Assembly: GCF_907165205.1 (NCBI RefSeq)
Contig: NC_058194.1
Location: 20,832,856-20,896,855, forward strand
Origin: Coccinella septempunctata
Taxonomy: Eukaryota > Arthropoda > Insecta > Coleoptera > Coccinellidae
Direction: 5' to 3'
Length of the DNA stretch: 64,000 nt
Position 1 is the first letter of the stretch. Each line of letters begins with the position of its first letter. Positions 36,301 through 45,683 of the stretch are shown one piece after another. The notes beneath the pieces are model-generated. The model searched no databases, was not told the origin of the DNA, and saw only the letters and a program-made list of their open reading frames with translations. The position numbers were made by a program, and so were the translations under genes.

Positions 36301-36588
36301 AAAACTGTGGAGTGCTACTTCCATCAGAATGGCTACTGTAGGAATGGTGATGGGTGCAAGTTTCGCCACGGTCCCCAGAGAAATTCACTAAATCTGTTCT
36401 GGGACAGAACAGGCTTAAGGAGGGGACAGTGTAACCAGTCCGGCCCTTGCGGTCGGACCTTTCGAGAAACAGAGCGGTCGAGAAATTCCAGAATAACCGC
36501 GAATCTACCTGAATGTTTCCGGCGCCTATATAAGCCCAGCGGAGGAGCAGGTAGGAAGTACAAGTACAGTAACAGTGCAAGCGACTAG
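33376..36588 (+). CDS. retroelement fusion protein: Gag - integrase - macrodomain - CCCH finger
   Basis: A 1070-aa frame. Residues 1-70: coiled coil. 100-275: Ty3/gypsy-type Gag (KPPTFDGKIPW onward). 300-313: degenerate zinc knuckle, C-x2-F-x4-H-x4-R instead of CCHC. About 331: VDNGST, perhaps a protease remnant. No RT or RNase H follows; the frame goes straight to integrase with HHCC (H454, H461, C491, C494), catalytic D523, D583 and E619 (D-x59-D-x35-E) and GPY at 759-761. Residues about 836-968 form a TARG1/OARD1-like macrodomain (YSLAHCVAEDLRMSKGIA; K901; GCGLD with D942). Residues 980-998 form a C-x7-C-x5-C-x3-H finger. The last 50 or so codons lie in the 3' LTR. Confidence 0.9.
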   Translation: MKKIEKVDEKFDIVNEKFYEVYESVHGKFDKVYERVDEKFDKVYDDVNGKLEEMAGIIEHHSKLIDSLKRMSNRTDILASTPYSTAKAENDGEGSRMKIKPPTFDGKIPWSTYQKQFEAAALANNWNDNEKATALIIALRGEALNILQTIPESQQACYEVLTSKLQMRYGDAHLQQVYHAQIKNRVQKTGENLQEFEADVARLVRLAYPSAPDSFLEQLSIQTFVDGIKDSEIQQALRLARPRTVDDALAQALEIEAAKQASHRGDLRVRQEQETDRSVEEIVREKVRRILLAGKKDAVCWNFNKRRHFKQNRPEFERATAGKIKGVAVVDNGSTKTIECPQNSSHCSRLEEKIDLRRTTVIEDDWLPEEIQRAQEEDNDLKIILSWKKSGRRPTWEEVSRLSQNIKSYWAQWETLKIDGGLLKRCWENEDGTEQRLQLIVPKSRVTDILTRLHNGTSGGHFGITKTLEKVRQRFYWPNCKRDVKDWCRRCKVCAAANGPYGRGKAPMKQYNVGSPMERVAIDIAGPFPETDHGNKYILVAMDYFTKWVEAYGIPNQEASTVADKLVREFFCRFGIPLELHCDQGRNFESKLFQEVCSKLGIHKTRTTPLHPQSDGMVERMNRTMGKHLAKVVSDHQRDWDEYLHLFTMAYRSSVQESTKETPSSIMFGREIRLPCDLEFGCKPGEDVAGEDYVSKLRNKLDYIHDKVRNQMQQASDRMKMRYDIKAIEGGFTTGDLVWLHNPQRRKGFSPKLQRQWEGPYEVIKRINDVVYRIRKLPRGKPKVVHFNRLAPYAQDEEEVRLVEAPMQGSSDYQKFMDCYGETRVARFSVTQEVHQDLFTVSEEYSLAHCVAEDLRMSKGIARVFRNKFGRQEQLLRQQPRIGKVLKLKAEGRFIYYLVTKQHSYQKPTYQNLWAALHSLKEDLQRFGVRKLAVPKLGCGLDQLNWRVVRSMLEVVFQGTGIRILVCSFNPKQAGKTVECYFHQNGYCRNGDGCKFRHGPQRNSLNLFWDRTGLRRGQCNQSGPCGRTFRETERSRNSRITANLPECFRRLYKPSGGAGRKYKYSNSASD

Positions 36589-36715
36589 TGCAAATAAACA
36601 AGAGTGGAAATAAATAGTAGTGTGATAGTTAGTTTGTGAGTTTTAAGTGTGTATTAAGTGTAAATAAATAATTTTAATAAGTTGGACGTTTTAATTAAGG
36701 GAAGAAAACGTTACA
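36430..36715 (+). repeat. 3' LTR
   Basis: Same length and, by eye, the same sequence as the 5' LTR. The large ORF reads into it without a stop for about 50 codons. It is followed by CTAT, the target duplication. Confidence 0.92.
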
Positions 36716-37344
36716 CTATTCATGCATACATGGATCTGCAATAATCTTCCAACCCTAAATACGCATCATATGCATCGTAATCCAAATGTATCCTCTTTAG
36801 ACCAATTATTTGGAAAGGACTCAATGAAATTTCTATCGAAGCACGTTCAGGAATCCTCAGAATCCTAGTTTATCGAACTAAATCACATTTTCAGTGATAT
36901 CAAATCTCCTATGTGGACAAATACATATAACGTTTCCCGATGTTCATTCGATATCTACTCTTCAAACAACTCCTTGTTATTGTATTGATTTCCATTAGTT
37001 TTCTCCTTTATTCCAACTAGACTTACTAGACTATAGGTAGTGGGTAGTAATAGTAGTAGAGTGTAGTAAGTATATTGAAAATATCATCATTCTATATTGA
37101 CAACAATTGAAAAAATTATTTTTTCTACTTATTCACGTGTTAATTGAATGATTCGATTAAAATTTATCTTCTTAATCCGCCTTTTTCAAATTGTATGTCA
37201 ATTCCACAAACGAAATGAATTTATGTTATCACAAATGTTGTGGCCTTTTTGAAAATAATGTTGTATTATTAATTAATAATTATAGCGTTGACGAAAGCAT
37301 ATTTATCACGCTTCAGGACTTCCCATATTATATCCTTGATAAAA
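36716..37344. other. gene-less AT-rich stretch
   Basis: No supported gene. A plus-strand frame of about 30 codons near 36895-36987 follows a TTTTCAG but has no donor or partner exon. Confidence 0.4.
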
Positions 37345-37592
37345 CCAACGCTTAATTGACTGGTGTATACACCAGTCAATTAAGATCTATAGATATGTAT
37401 ACATATAGATCTGTTTTTGAAAAAAAAGTAAGTGCCCGAGATTCAAATTTCGTGCGTTACTTTTCAGATTTTACTCACTTTGTATGTTTATGTTGATCTA
37501 ATGATTTCAAATTGCTATTCCTTCGATGTATGTGGTTCGATTCTGGGAACTGAATGAATCGTTGATCGAGCAATCAAACTATTGTGAAACCC
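37345..37592 (+). repeat. GGGTTTCATAAA MITE, copy 4 (strongly diverged)
   Basis: ATAAAACCAACGCTTAATTGA near the start and TGAATCGTTGATCGAGCAAT...GTGAAACCCC at the end recall the family. The middle is replaced by palindromic sequence at 37351-37412. Confidence 0.45.
37351..37384. repeat. perfect 34-bp palindrome
   Basis: CTTAATTGACTGGTGTA is followed immediately by its exact reverse complement with no spacer. A second, imperfect palindrome beginning AGATCTATA and ending TATAGATCT follows at 37383-37412. Confidence 0.9.
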
Positions 37593-38125
37593 CTAGTGTA
37601 AAATGCAAATCATAATCGATTTCAAGCGAATAACCTGGTCATCATTGGTAATTACCAACAATGACCAACTGCATTCAAGCGATTTTGGTCATTATTGGTT
37701 ATAACATCGTGACGTCATGAACTAGCCCTTCAACGTCATCATTTTGGTCCACAGATAACCGGAGATAACCATACCTACTCTAGAGCTGGGTTAAATTTCT
37801 GGTTATTGAAGTGAAGTTAGAAGTTGTGAAGGGACATAACCAAGGGCAAAACCAGCAATAACCGCGGTTATTTACGGGGAATGAGATAATGTAATTTCGC
37901 TCAAATCTGTTTTTTTTCCGTACTTTTTCATCTCATTTAACACCCTAGTACCAGTTTTCAAATGTTTTAAATGTTGGAAAAGTTATTTTTTTCAGAGTCA
38001 AGCAGGGTTGAGCTATGCTTCATCCCTATCGTGAGCGATTCGTCTTGACGAAACAGAATTAGCGCCATTTCTACAGAAAAAAACGACATAAAAATCAAAG
38101 CCTCAAGATCGTAACAGCAACCAGT

Positions 38126-38311
38126 ATAATGGAGCTCCCATTTAATTGGTTTAGTTTACTTGATTACAAGTTCGGGGGTGATTTGAACCGTAAGGGTGCA
38201 TTATACTAACAATGCGTAGGACCATTAGGGGGCTCCTGCAGTGTGAATGCGTTATTCCAATTGTCAGCCTACAATCAATCCGAAAAATGGCACGTGATCG
38301 TAGCGGACGTA
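38126..38311 (+). repeat. dispersed repeat R2, copy 2
   Basis: Partner of 21766-21953, with the same GCGTAGGACCATTAGGGG(G)CTCCTGCAG core. It is noncoding. Confidence 0.65.
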
Positions 38312-38616
38312 AAAAATAGGTTAAAAAAATTACTCCCAACCCAACAATAGTGAAAGTCACCTCACTCATTGTTTTTCGTATCGTTGTTCATTGCGTCCAG
38401 GTTTTTTCTCATGGACCTCTACTTATGAGATGACATCTTGACATCGACAGATTTGGAGGAATGAAATTTATGAAATATTTCGAAGAATGAAATTGAGGTA
38501 AATGAATTCAAGAAAATACATAATGTCGGAAGAGGAGATAGGAGATACTCACAAAATCCGAACTATGGATAGTATAAGCTATAATATGAAGGAAGAGCTT
38601 CCTTTTCCGTATACAT

Positions 38617-39433
38617 ACAGGGTGTTTTCAAAGGTGAGGCATTTTTTCGACAGAAGGTAGAACTCATCAAAATAAGTCGTTTAACCAAAAGTTATCTATA
38701 TAAAATATCCAAGATATCTGAGATACAACCCCTAGTTGTTCGACAAAATGTCATTGAATTTCAATGTGGCAGGTGACTCCGGCGTCGCTACAACGAAACA
38801 AAACATAAACAAATGGCTGGGCAATGAATGGTTCAGTACCAATTTCATTGGATTAGATGTATCAGGTCACTTTTGAGAGAATCATGATTGTTGTATCGTG
38901 CAATTTAGGGTGAAAAAAAATTTAGAAAATCGGGGCATTTTCTTGAAAGCCCTTATATTAGTTATGTTGAAAAAAAGAATGTTCGAACAAGAAGATTGTG
39001 ATGCCCATTGTGAAAAAATTCGTGAATAATTCAGACGAATTTTATTGGTGAGATATTGAAGTATTATTCTATTTTTCACACTTGTGTCCTAAGTATCTTC
39101 TGTCAATTGGTATCGAAATTAGCCATTTGATAAAATCGTGTAACTTACTTAAAAATAATGAGAACAATTCGGCAATCCCAAGTTTCTATTTTTATTACCA
39201 AGTGAATATCGAACGAGCCAATATCCTAAACGAAACCACATGGTCGAATTGGGAGATAAGTTTTTTCCCACTGCTTTGCGATAATTCAAACGATCTAGGG
39301 TCGTATTAGGATCTATTTCAGCAATCATTTTCAATTTTAAAAGTTTTGTATAGGTGATTTTTGGTGAAACGCTTCATTTTGACCAATTCTACCTTTTGCT
39401 GAAAAAAAAATCTCACCTTCAAATACACCCTGT
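38617..39433. repeat. element with ACAGGGTGTTTTCAAAGGTGAG ends
   Basis: The left end ACAGGGTGTTTTCAAAGGTG matches the complement of the right end (ACAGGGTGTATTTGAAGGTG), continuing through ATTTTTT and AGGTAGAA for about 50 bp. The interior is AT-rich and noncoding. Confidence 0.7.
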
Positions 39434-40026
39434 ATATATTTGGTGAAGAAACATCAAATATGCTATGCACCGCACCCCTTCTGAGATATGGGGTTTCACA
39501 AATGGAAACATTTCTCACGTTTTCTTCGATAAAATTTAAACTGATATTAGTCCTTTGCCTTCTCTGTTTGCTTAAGTGGTGTTTTTAGAGGTTACAATCC
39601 CACCATAACTTCTCGCCAGATATAAATATACACACTATAACCACATTCTTCGCAACCTTGAGGTTTTTGTCCGAAAATGTATTTTTGTTCTCATGTTCTG
39701 AGCCTAGCCAAAATACGTCGTGAAGGAGTAGAAACCACGCATTTTCCTACGTTTTCATGATATTTTTTTAGTCTTATTGTGGCACGCTGACAACAGTAGG
39801 CGAATGGCCTTTTTTGTTCAGAATGAAAATATATTATTATATGTCTGAAATTTCAACGAAATATTTCTTTCCATTTGAATTTTATCAACAAAAACGTGAC
39901 ACAACTTTTTGACACCTCCTATTTCAGAAGGGTTGTTGTATATTTGACGCACTATGTTTCTTCATGAAATATTGATATTGAATCGCCTGCTTTATTTGTG
40001 CCGTATCTTTAGTAAACACCCAGTAC

Positions 40027-40218
40027 CTGAATTGATTTTTTTTGAGCTTTGTACCAAGATGCATTTCCAGTTAAATCGTAGTGTTTTCTTAGCTCAGTGC
40101 TTAGAACATCGTCTGACAACGTGGCATATTTAGAATCGAGATATTTTTGGGTCAAAAATTTCCAAAGGGCGATTTCAAATGGTGAAAGAAGTAGTACAGG
40201 ACTGTCTTCGCATCCATG
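40027..40218 (-). CDS. orphan coding-like exon, unrecognised
   Basis: Sixty-four open codons on the minus strand end at a GTACTG donor after SIQ. They include LLLSPFEIALWKFLTQKYLD, SKYATLSDDVLSTELRKHYD and NASWYKAQKK, an amphipathic, helix-rich sequence with ordinary codon use. The acceptor side (GATGAG before 40218) lacks a good pyrimidine tract. Phase does not fit the 31273 exon directly, so it may belong to missing exons, another gene or an old insertion. Confidence 0.4.
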
Positions 40219-40866
40219 CTCATCGGAATTTAAGTTACAGTATAGTCGATTTTTAGTTTGGGTATTTTAATAACTTTCATTTCTTCAAATATTCAAATTA
40301 ATTCCTCCATCTTCCAAAGCTCAAGTTTTCAAATAACATATGTGGATCAGCTAGCTAGGTTTTCCACTCTGCTTGAAATGATTTATCAACTGGCTGATAT
40401 CATTGAGTATAAACACAATGCTGATACTCAATACTTAATTCGATGAGTTCCATGCACTACAATGTTTACTCAAAAATCTTGGTCATGCATCGACAGAAGT
40501 TCTTTCCCTATAGCTCCACTGGGTATAAGTGAATATTGCAAAGAAATTTTAAGGGTTATTTCTTGTCAAAAAATTGTGGGTCATACAATTGCTTTCGCTT
40601 GCTTTTTCTGTTCCATCTTTGGGAAATGCTGAGCCCAAACATGTGCTGTTCAAAAAAAAATTTAAATGAAAGATCCACACCTTTTTTTTACAACTATTCA
40701 TTTACCTCCTGTTTAATAATCTAGATTATTATAATATCTAGAAAATGAATAATTAGTACATCATATGAAACAAATACTTCTCCGAATTCCTCGGACATAC
40801 AAGTCTCGCATATTCCAAATGATTTTGAATGGAATAAGTGACTGAAAATTGACGAATAAAAAAGGT

Positions 40867-41014
40867 CTAGTCAGCAGGAATGCAGGGTGGTATTGTTCGG
40901 CTGATTGCCGCTAATAGAGGAGGTTTGGTGAAGGGTCCTCCAGTGTGCGCTTCACGTAGGAGCGCTCAGGCGGACCGTTGCGAAATTGCTATCAAATCTT
41001 TATACAAACATATC
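40867..41014 (+). repeat. dispersed repeat R3, copy 2
   Basis: Partner of 23097-23221; carries an extra GC-rich block (CGCTTCACGTAGGAGCGCTC). Confidence 0.6.
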
Positions 41015-41276
41015 AGATGGAGTCTACGCTCTGGGCGACGAGAATGTGCCGTCGCCTTGGAAACCAGGACATCCTCCCATCGAATCATCATTATCGAGTG
41101 TTTTACTTTTTTCTCCCCTCCCCATTTTCGTCATATTTTCCCCACCACTTTCACCCCCTCGACATAAACCGTCCAGATACAAATCATGTTCCAGAAATAA
41201 AGTGTTCGAAAGAAAAGGGATATTAGGAGAAAGATACCTCCAGCAATTTTGGGCTGATAATTTTTTTGATATACAT

Positions 41277-42344
41277 ACAGGGTGGGCTTTTTAAAACGAA
41301 ACAGACGAGATAACGGGCAGAATAAATTTATTTCGAAACTAGGACACGTCGATTTTTGTTTCGAGGGGGACAACATTTAAGGTCAAATTCACAACTACAT
41401 CGTTTCAACCCTTAGTGTTAGAACAACAACCCCTAAATTTTCAATGAGGAAGATGGGGTAAATTTCACCTCATTTAGAAGGTCTTCTCATCCTGAGTTCA
41501 GCATATTGGTTTTTTCTTCATTTGATTCATTGATTCTTGAAATATTGACATTTGAATTTGAAACAACTATGGTATTGTCGTCAATCAAGCTGTCTGAATC
41601 AAGCGAATTTGTTCATTCATTTTCAAGATTTGATGAAACTCCATAACTGGCATACACCAGACATCAAAATAATGTTCATTTCTCTCATCAACAATGAAAA
41701 ATAAAGAAATAATTTCAATTCTTTCTGCCAAAGAATAAACCATTTTCACCTTAATTGTTGAAGAAAGTAAGAACCAATAATAATTATTTCGTTGTCTAAT
41801 GTTGACAATTAACGGTTACCATCGTAACCACAGAATGAATTAGTCAAATAATTGATGATTTCACATAGCGGAATGACTGGTACTGTACGAAATTCAAAAT
41901 AGAATATCTCGAAAACGAATGAATTAAATGAGAAAAAAATTAATACGCTGAATTCAGCATAAAAAGGCCTTTCAAATGAGGTATCACTCACCATGGGCGT
42001 AGCCAGGGTTGAGTTTCGGGGGGGGTTTTAAATGAAATTTTTCTAATTTTGACATATAAAGTGAGACTTTTTGAAAATGATATTATGTATACCTATATCA
42101 TTTCGGGGGGGGTTTGAACCCCCAAAACCCCCCCCCTGGCTACGCCCGTGTCACTCACCCTATCTTTCCTATTCAAAATTTAGGGGTTGGTGTTCTAACA
42201 CTAAGGGTTGAAGCGATATAGTTGTGAATTTGTGTTTTAAAGTGGTCCCCCTCGAAACAAAAATCGATGTGTCCGAGCATTTTTTTGAAATCAATTTATT
42301 CCGCCCGTTATCTCGTCTGTTTCGTTTTAAAAAGCCCACCCTGT
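41277..42344. mobile_element. 1068-bp element with long terminal inverted repeats
   Basis: About 165 bp at each end are inverted copies: ACAGGGTGGGCTTTTTAAAA, then GAAACAGACGAGATAACGGG and ACTAAGGGTTGAA appear on the left and, complemented, on the right. The interior has no transposase frame. A hAT MITE (41992-42150) is inserted inside. Confidence 0.8.
41992..42150. mobile_element. 159-bp hAT-type MITE nested in the 41277 element
   Basis: Terminal inverted repeats CA(T/C)GGGCGTAGCCAGGG, with G-rich and C-rich interior tracts. The perfect 8-bp duplication TCACTCAC lies at 41984-41991 and 42151-42158. It is noncoding. Confidence 0.88.
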
Positions 42345-43211
42345 ATACTAATATCGGCTATGACCTTGTTGAAGACACCATCTTGCAGTTTTGAACACAT
42401 GCAAGGACGCAATCCCCATTTGGAATCATACACCGTACTATATATAAGTATATATATAGTGTGTGGTAATGAATCTAGACCAAATGTTTGAAATAAGGGA
42501 AATCAGTTTCTAGTAAAGAAAATTCTTTCAGACTCACGTGCTCTTATGTTTACAGCATTGTCAAAAATGCGCTGAATTCCAGTAGAGAATAGTGAAAATA
42601 GGTGTCACATCATTATCAACAAATTTATCGCTGATGAACAATAGATAGAGTTATTCATCATTTTTCTTTATAGAATATGAGTTATCTACTGTAATCTTTT
42701 CATTTCGATTTCACGATACAATTCCTCGGATCATAGGAATTGAATTATCCCACCGTGATAAAATGAGAAGTTTCACAATTATTTATAGAGACGTATTGAT
42801 TGTGTGCAAGAACTGAGAATGTTCGTAAGTTAACCTTCTTTCTTATTAATTAAAACATTTCATTTCATTGAATTCGTTAACAGAGAATAAATATATAACC
42901 TGAATTTTCTCAATATTGTTTTAATATCGATATTCAATACTACACTCCTTTTATCTTAATCCTGTCATTTCCTCTTACTGCTCTTACTTATTGTCCATAT
43001 TAGAAGGCTTCCTCAAGAGCTTTTAAAAGCAGAGGACACAGCATCTGAATTCTCGATTTCAGCACTAGCTTCATAGTCGAGAACCACATCTCTCATCCTC
43101 AGACAATAAATGCTTTCGTATTTGGAAATGGAACAAAAAAATTAGCCTACTTCTTTTTTGATCCATTCCAAATACATACTAGAAAAAACATATGTTTCGT
43201 CCGAATATCTA
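42345..43211. other. gene-less stretch
   Basis: Nothing firm. A 42-codon minus-strand open stretch near 43025-43145 (DVVLDYEASAEIENSDAVSS) lacks a convincing acceptor. Confidence 0.35.
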
Positions 43212-43829
43212 TAGGGTGAGTCTTTGACCCGTACAAATATTTCAAAAGTAGATTCTTGAGGTAGAAAGAAACACTTTATTCCCATACCATTTTTTTCGAT
43301 TCAGCCCTGATAAAAAGATATAGCCATTAGCCATTTTAAATTTTCTTAATGATCTGTGCCACCCCTGGAAAAAATGACCTTCAGAATAACTACCTAAATC
43401 TGTGACACTTTACATTTGTGGATCTTCAAAACAGAGTTGTATTCAAATTTCCCAGATACTTTTAAATTTTTGAACATCAAACTACTCGAAAACGAGAAAA
43501 TATAAAGCAACTTATTTACAAAACGTTCAAATAGATATTCATTAGATAGCGTCCAACTTAGTTTCAATATTTTTATGGTACCTACGTAATGGTCCTAATG
43601 AGAAAGCTGGAAGACGTGGGTGATATCTTGTGTTCGAATCAAATAAATGAAAAACTATATTCCGAAATTCACTTCATTCGATAAAACCGTTTGCCTGATA
43701 AAACTAAAAATTACTTTTTTATGGTTTTTCAACAGCCAGTATCTTTTAAACCGAGCCGATTCGGAAAAAATGGTAAAGGAAGAAAGAATATCCTGTTTAA
43801 ATTTGTACTAGTCAAAGACTCATCCTGTA
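43212..43829. repeat. GGGTGAGTCTTTGAC element, copy 2
   Basis: Aligns with 17959-18656 across its length with deletions. The ends are TAGGGTGAGTCTTTGACCC and GTCAAAGACTCATCCTGTA. Confidence 0.7.
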
Positions 43830-44159
43830 AATGCTCTCAGCTACTCAGTTCCCTACTCTGTATGCTGATATAAGATAAAAATATAATTTATTCAAAACAG
43901 AGAAATAATAAAATTTCACCACAATATAAAAACGAAATTAGAATAATATTAAAAAAAGTGTCTTTTGACCTCAAGAGTCTAAAGTTCAAATATTTGTACC
44001 TACAATACTTAAGACACTTATTTTTTGGACGGATACAAAAATTTTGAGCATTCATGAAATTTTCATATTCATATTTTCGAAAACGCTTTCTTTCAAAAAC
44101 TAAAGGAGATAACTGGATGAAATTTGTGAGTAGATATTTGATCTTTTCGCCAATTTCAG

Positions 44160-44317
44160 TGGGATGATTGGGAATCTAGAGACATCCAAGTGTATGGAAT
44201 ATTCGTGGCACTAGGAATTTTCTTCTTATGGAATACTATTTTGACAATAAACCTTATTTCTCTAAGACGAAAATGTATATCAGTGAATACGGCTTCTGGA
44301 GATATAACAACTACAAG
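44160..44317 (+). CDS. membrane protein exon with transmembrane segment
   Basis: The 158-nt exon follows CCAATTTCAG and ends before GTAAGA. It carries the single hydrophobic span and the LRRK stop-transfer-like motif. Confidence 0.6.
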
Positions 44318-45623
44318 GTAAGAAATGAATTTCGCTAAGGAATCAGTTTGAAAAATTCTTCCTTCAACCAATTAATTTTTAAACAATTCTTATAATTTGA
44401 TCATTCAATTTCAAGGAATTCAATCCAGACTCCAGACCATGAAATACGTAGATGAATGTATAGATTTGAGACCTTTGTTATTAGATTCTTCAGTTGAGTG
44501 ACAGGAAAAAGGTCAGGTTTATAGAACAAAAACCACTACTTAAAACAATGCCGACTAGTTTCGATTTTATTCTAAAATCATCCCCAGGGCTAGTTTTAAA
44601 TGGTCTGAGTTATGTAATCAAAAAAAATACACCTCACAAAAGTTGTTTTCCATCCGTCTTCTCTCGATGTTTTGTGGGGTGTATTTGTTTCAATTTGTTG
44701 ATTACATGACTCAGACTATTTGAAACTAGCCCTAAGGATGATCGAAACAAGTCGGCATTGTTTTAAGGAGTGGTTTTTGTTCTATAAACCTGAGCTTTTT
44801 TCTGCCAATCAACTGAAGAACGTAGATGATGTTTATTGAACATCTAGTATCTAATAACTACTGAAAACAGCCTTTGACATAATATTTAAATGGAACAGAT
44901 AGATCTGTTTGTAATAATAAGATGTATTTTCGATATTTTCACAGAAATACTGGAACAAGTCATTTTTTATTTAAAATTGCGCATCTGCCGATATACCTTT
45001 ATTCTAAATTTGAGGTTTTTTTCATACTCCCTCTCTACGACATATGAAATAAGTTGAGTTTCTTTAAATGGAAACCCTTACTTTTTGTTCCAGTATAGAT
45101 GAACCTTTTGTTGCTTTAGGATAGATATATGTATGTTCATTGATGGATGAGTCTTTCAACCCTTTTTTATTATAAGGATGAAATTGTTGAACTTGTTCAT
45201 TTTTCTTCAATGAAAAAATTTTCCTATTTTTTTCCCGTTAGACGAATAAAAATATTTCTGACTTTCCGAGATGACGAACTGATTGTATTGAATTATAATG
45301 GAAACCCCATATAAATTAGTGGTTTCTGATGATACAAATCCCTTTTGGCTCATTGAACTGACCGCTGAAACGGTGAAGACCCCTTTTTTAACTCCCAATA
45401 ATTGTTTCAGGATAGCAACATCTCCCGTGTGGAATCAGATTTACGTTCCAAAAATTCCTAGATTACAGAAAGTGAAGAGTAGTAATCCTACTAGTATTTC
45501 TTCCATTCCACAGACTCCTTCGGATTGGTAAATATTTTTTTCCCAATTGACCTTTCATGAAAAAGAATTATTTCCAGGTTCGGCGATGGTCCAGCTCAGA
45601 TGGATAATAATATATTTTTTTGA
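44160..45623 (+). CDS. small membrane protein, last three exons (5' part not found)
   Basis: Exons 44160-44317, 45411-45527 and 45578-45623 join in phase with consensus splice sites: TTTCAG/GTAAG, GTTTCAG/GTAAAT and TTTCCAG, ending TGA. The 106 codons begin WDDWESRDIQV, then a hydrophobic span (YGIFVALGIFFLWNTILTIN) and a basic LISLRRKC, then a Ser/Pro/Lys-rich tail ending QMDNNIFF. One membrane pass with a basic, probably cytoplasmic tail is predicted. The exon starting 44160 needs an upstream exon ending in phase 0. An ATG AAA TTT just before would need a 34-nt intron, which is too short. An AATAAA 55 nt after the stop supports a real gene end. Confidence 0.55.
44487..44821. repeat. 335-bp inverted-repeat element in the intron of the membrane protein gene
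   Basis: TTCAGTTGA, GGTTTATAGAACAAAAACCA, AACAATGCCGACT and TAGTTTTAAATGGTCTGAGT on the left recur complemented on the right. The apex is near 44655. It is noncoding and MITE-like. Confidence 0.75.
45411..45527 (+). CDS. membrane protein exon, cytoplasmic tail
   Basis: The exon follows AATTGTTTCAG and encodes IATSPVWNQIYVPKIPRLQK and a Ser/Pro stretch to PSDW. The open frame continues upstream through the acceptor to an ATG at 45298, so retained-intron or alternative first-exon transcripts are possible. Confidence 0.5.
45578..45623 (+). CDS. membrane protein terminal exon
   Basis: Short last exon after TATTTCCAG, completing the Trp codon and reading FGDGPAQMDNNIFF then TGA. Confidence 0.5.
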
Positions 45624-45677
45624 ATGAAATTATAAATTTTTTCAATCTGTTGAATATGCTTCCGAACTTTCGAATTT

Positions 45678-45683
45678 AATAAA
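45678..45683 (+). terminator. poly(A) signal of the membrane protein gene
   Basis: AATAAA 55 nt downstream of the TGA at 45621-45623. The placement is typical. Confidence 0.5.

Larger units (their letters stand above)
32736..36715 (+). mobile_element. Ty3/gypsy-type LTR retrotransposon encoding a macrodomain
   Basis: Two 286-bp LTRs (32736-33021, 36430-36715) begin TGTAAC, end GTTACA and look identical base for base. The element is flanked by the 4-bp duplication CTAT (32732-32735 and 36716-36719). A purine tract (AAGGAGGGGACAG) precedes the 3' LTR. The interior has a short coiled-coil ORF and a 1070-codon ORF with Gag, integrase, macrodomain and CCCH finger. Protease, reverse transcriptase and RNase H are absent as domains, so movement would need enzymes from another element. 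Identical LTRs imply recent insertion. It is intergenic. Confidence 0.93.

Noticed and set aside
40258..40446. 62-codon plus-strand frame ending QYLIR
   Set aside because: No donor partner, non-ATG start, and it abuts a better coding stretch on the other strand; left unassigned.
43025..43145. 42-codon minus-strand open stretch (DVVLDYEASAEIENSDAVSS)
   Set aside because: No acceptor tract, no partner exon and no recognised family.
44116..44159. ATG AAA TTT with a 34-nt intron as first exon of the membrane protein gene
   Set aside because: The phase works, but the intron is below the size insects normally splice.
45298..45410. ATG-initiated start (METPYKLVV) for the membrane protein exon
   Set aside because: A strong acceptor at 45410 joins in phase to the transmembrane exon; the upstream open part is more likely intron, though an alternative start is not excluded.
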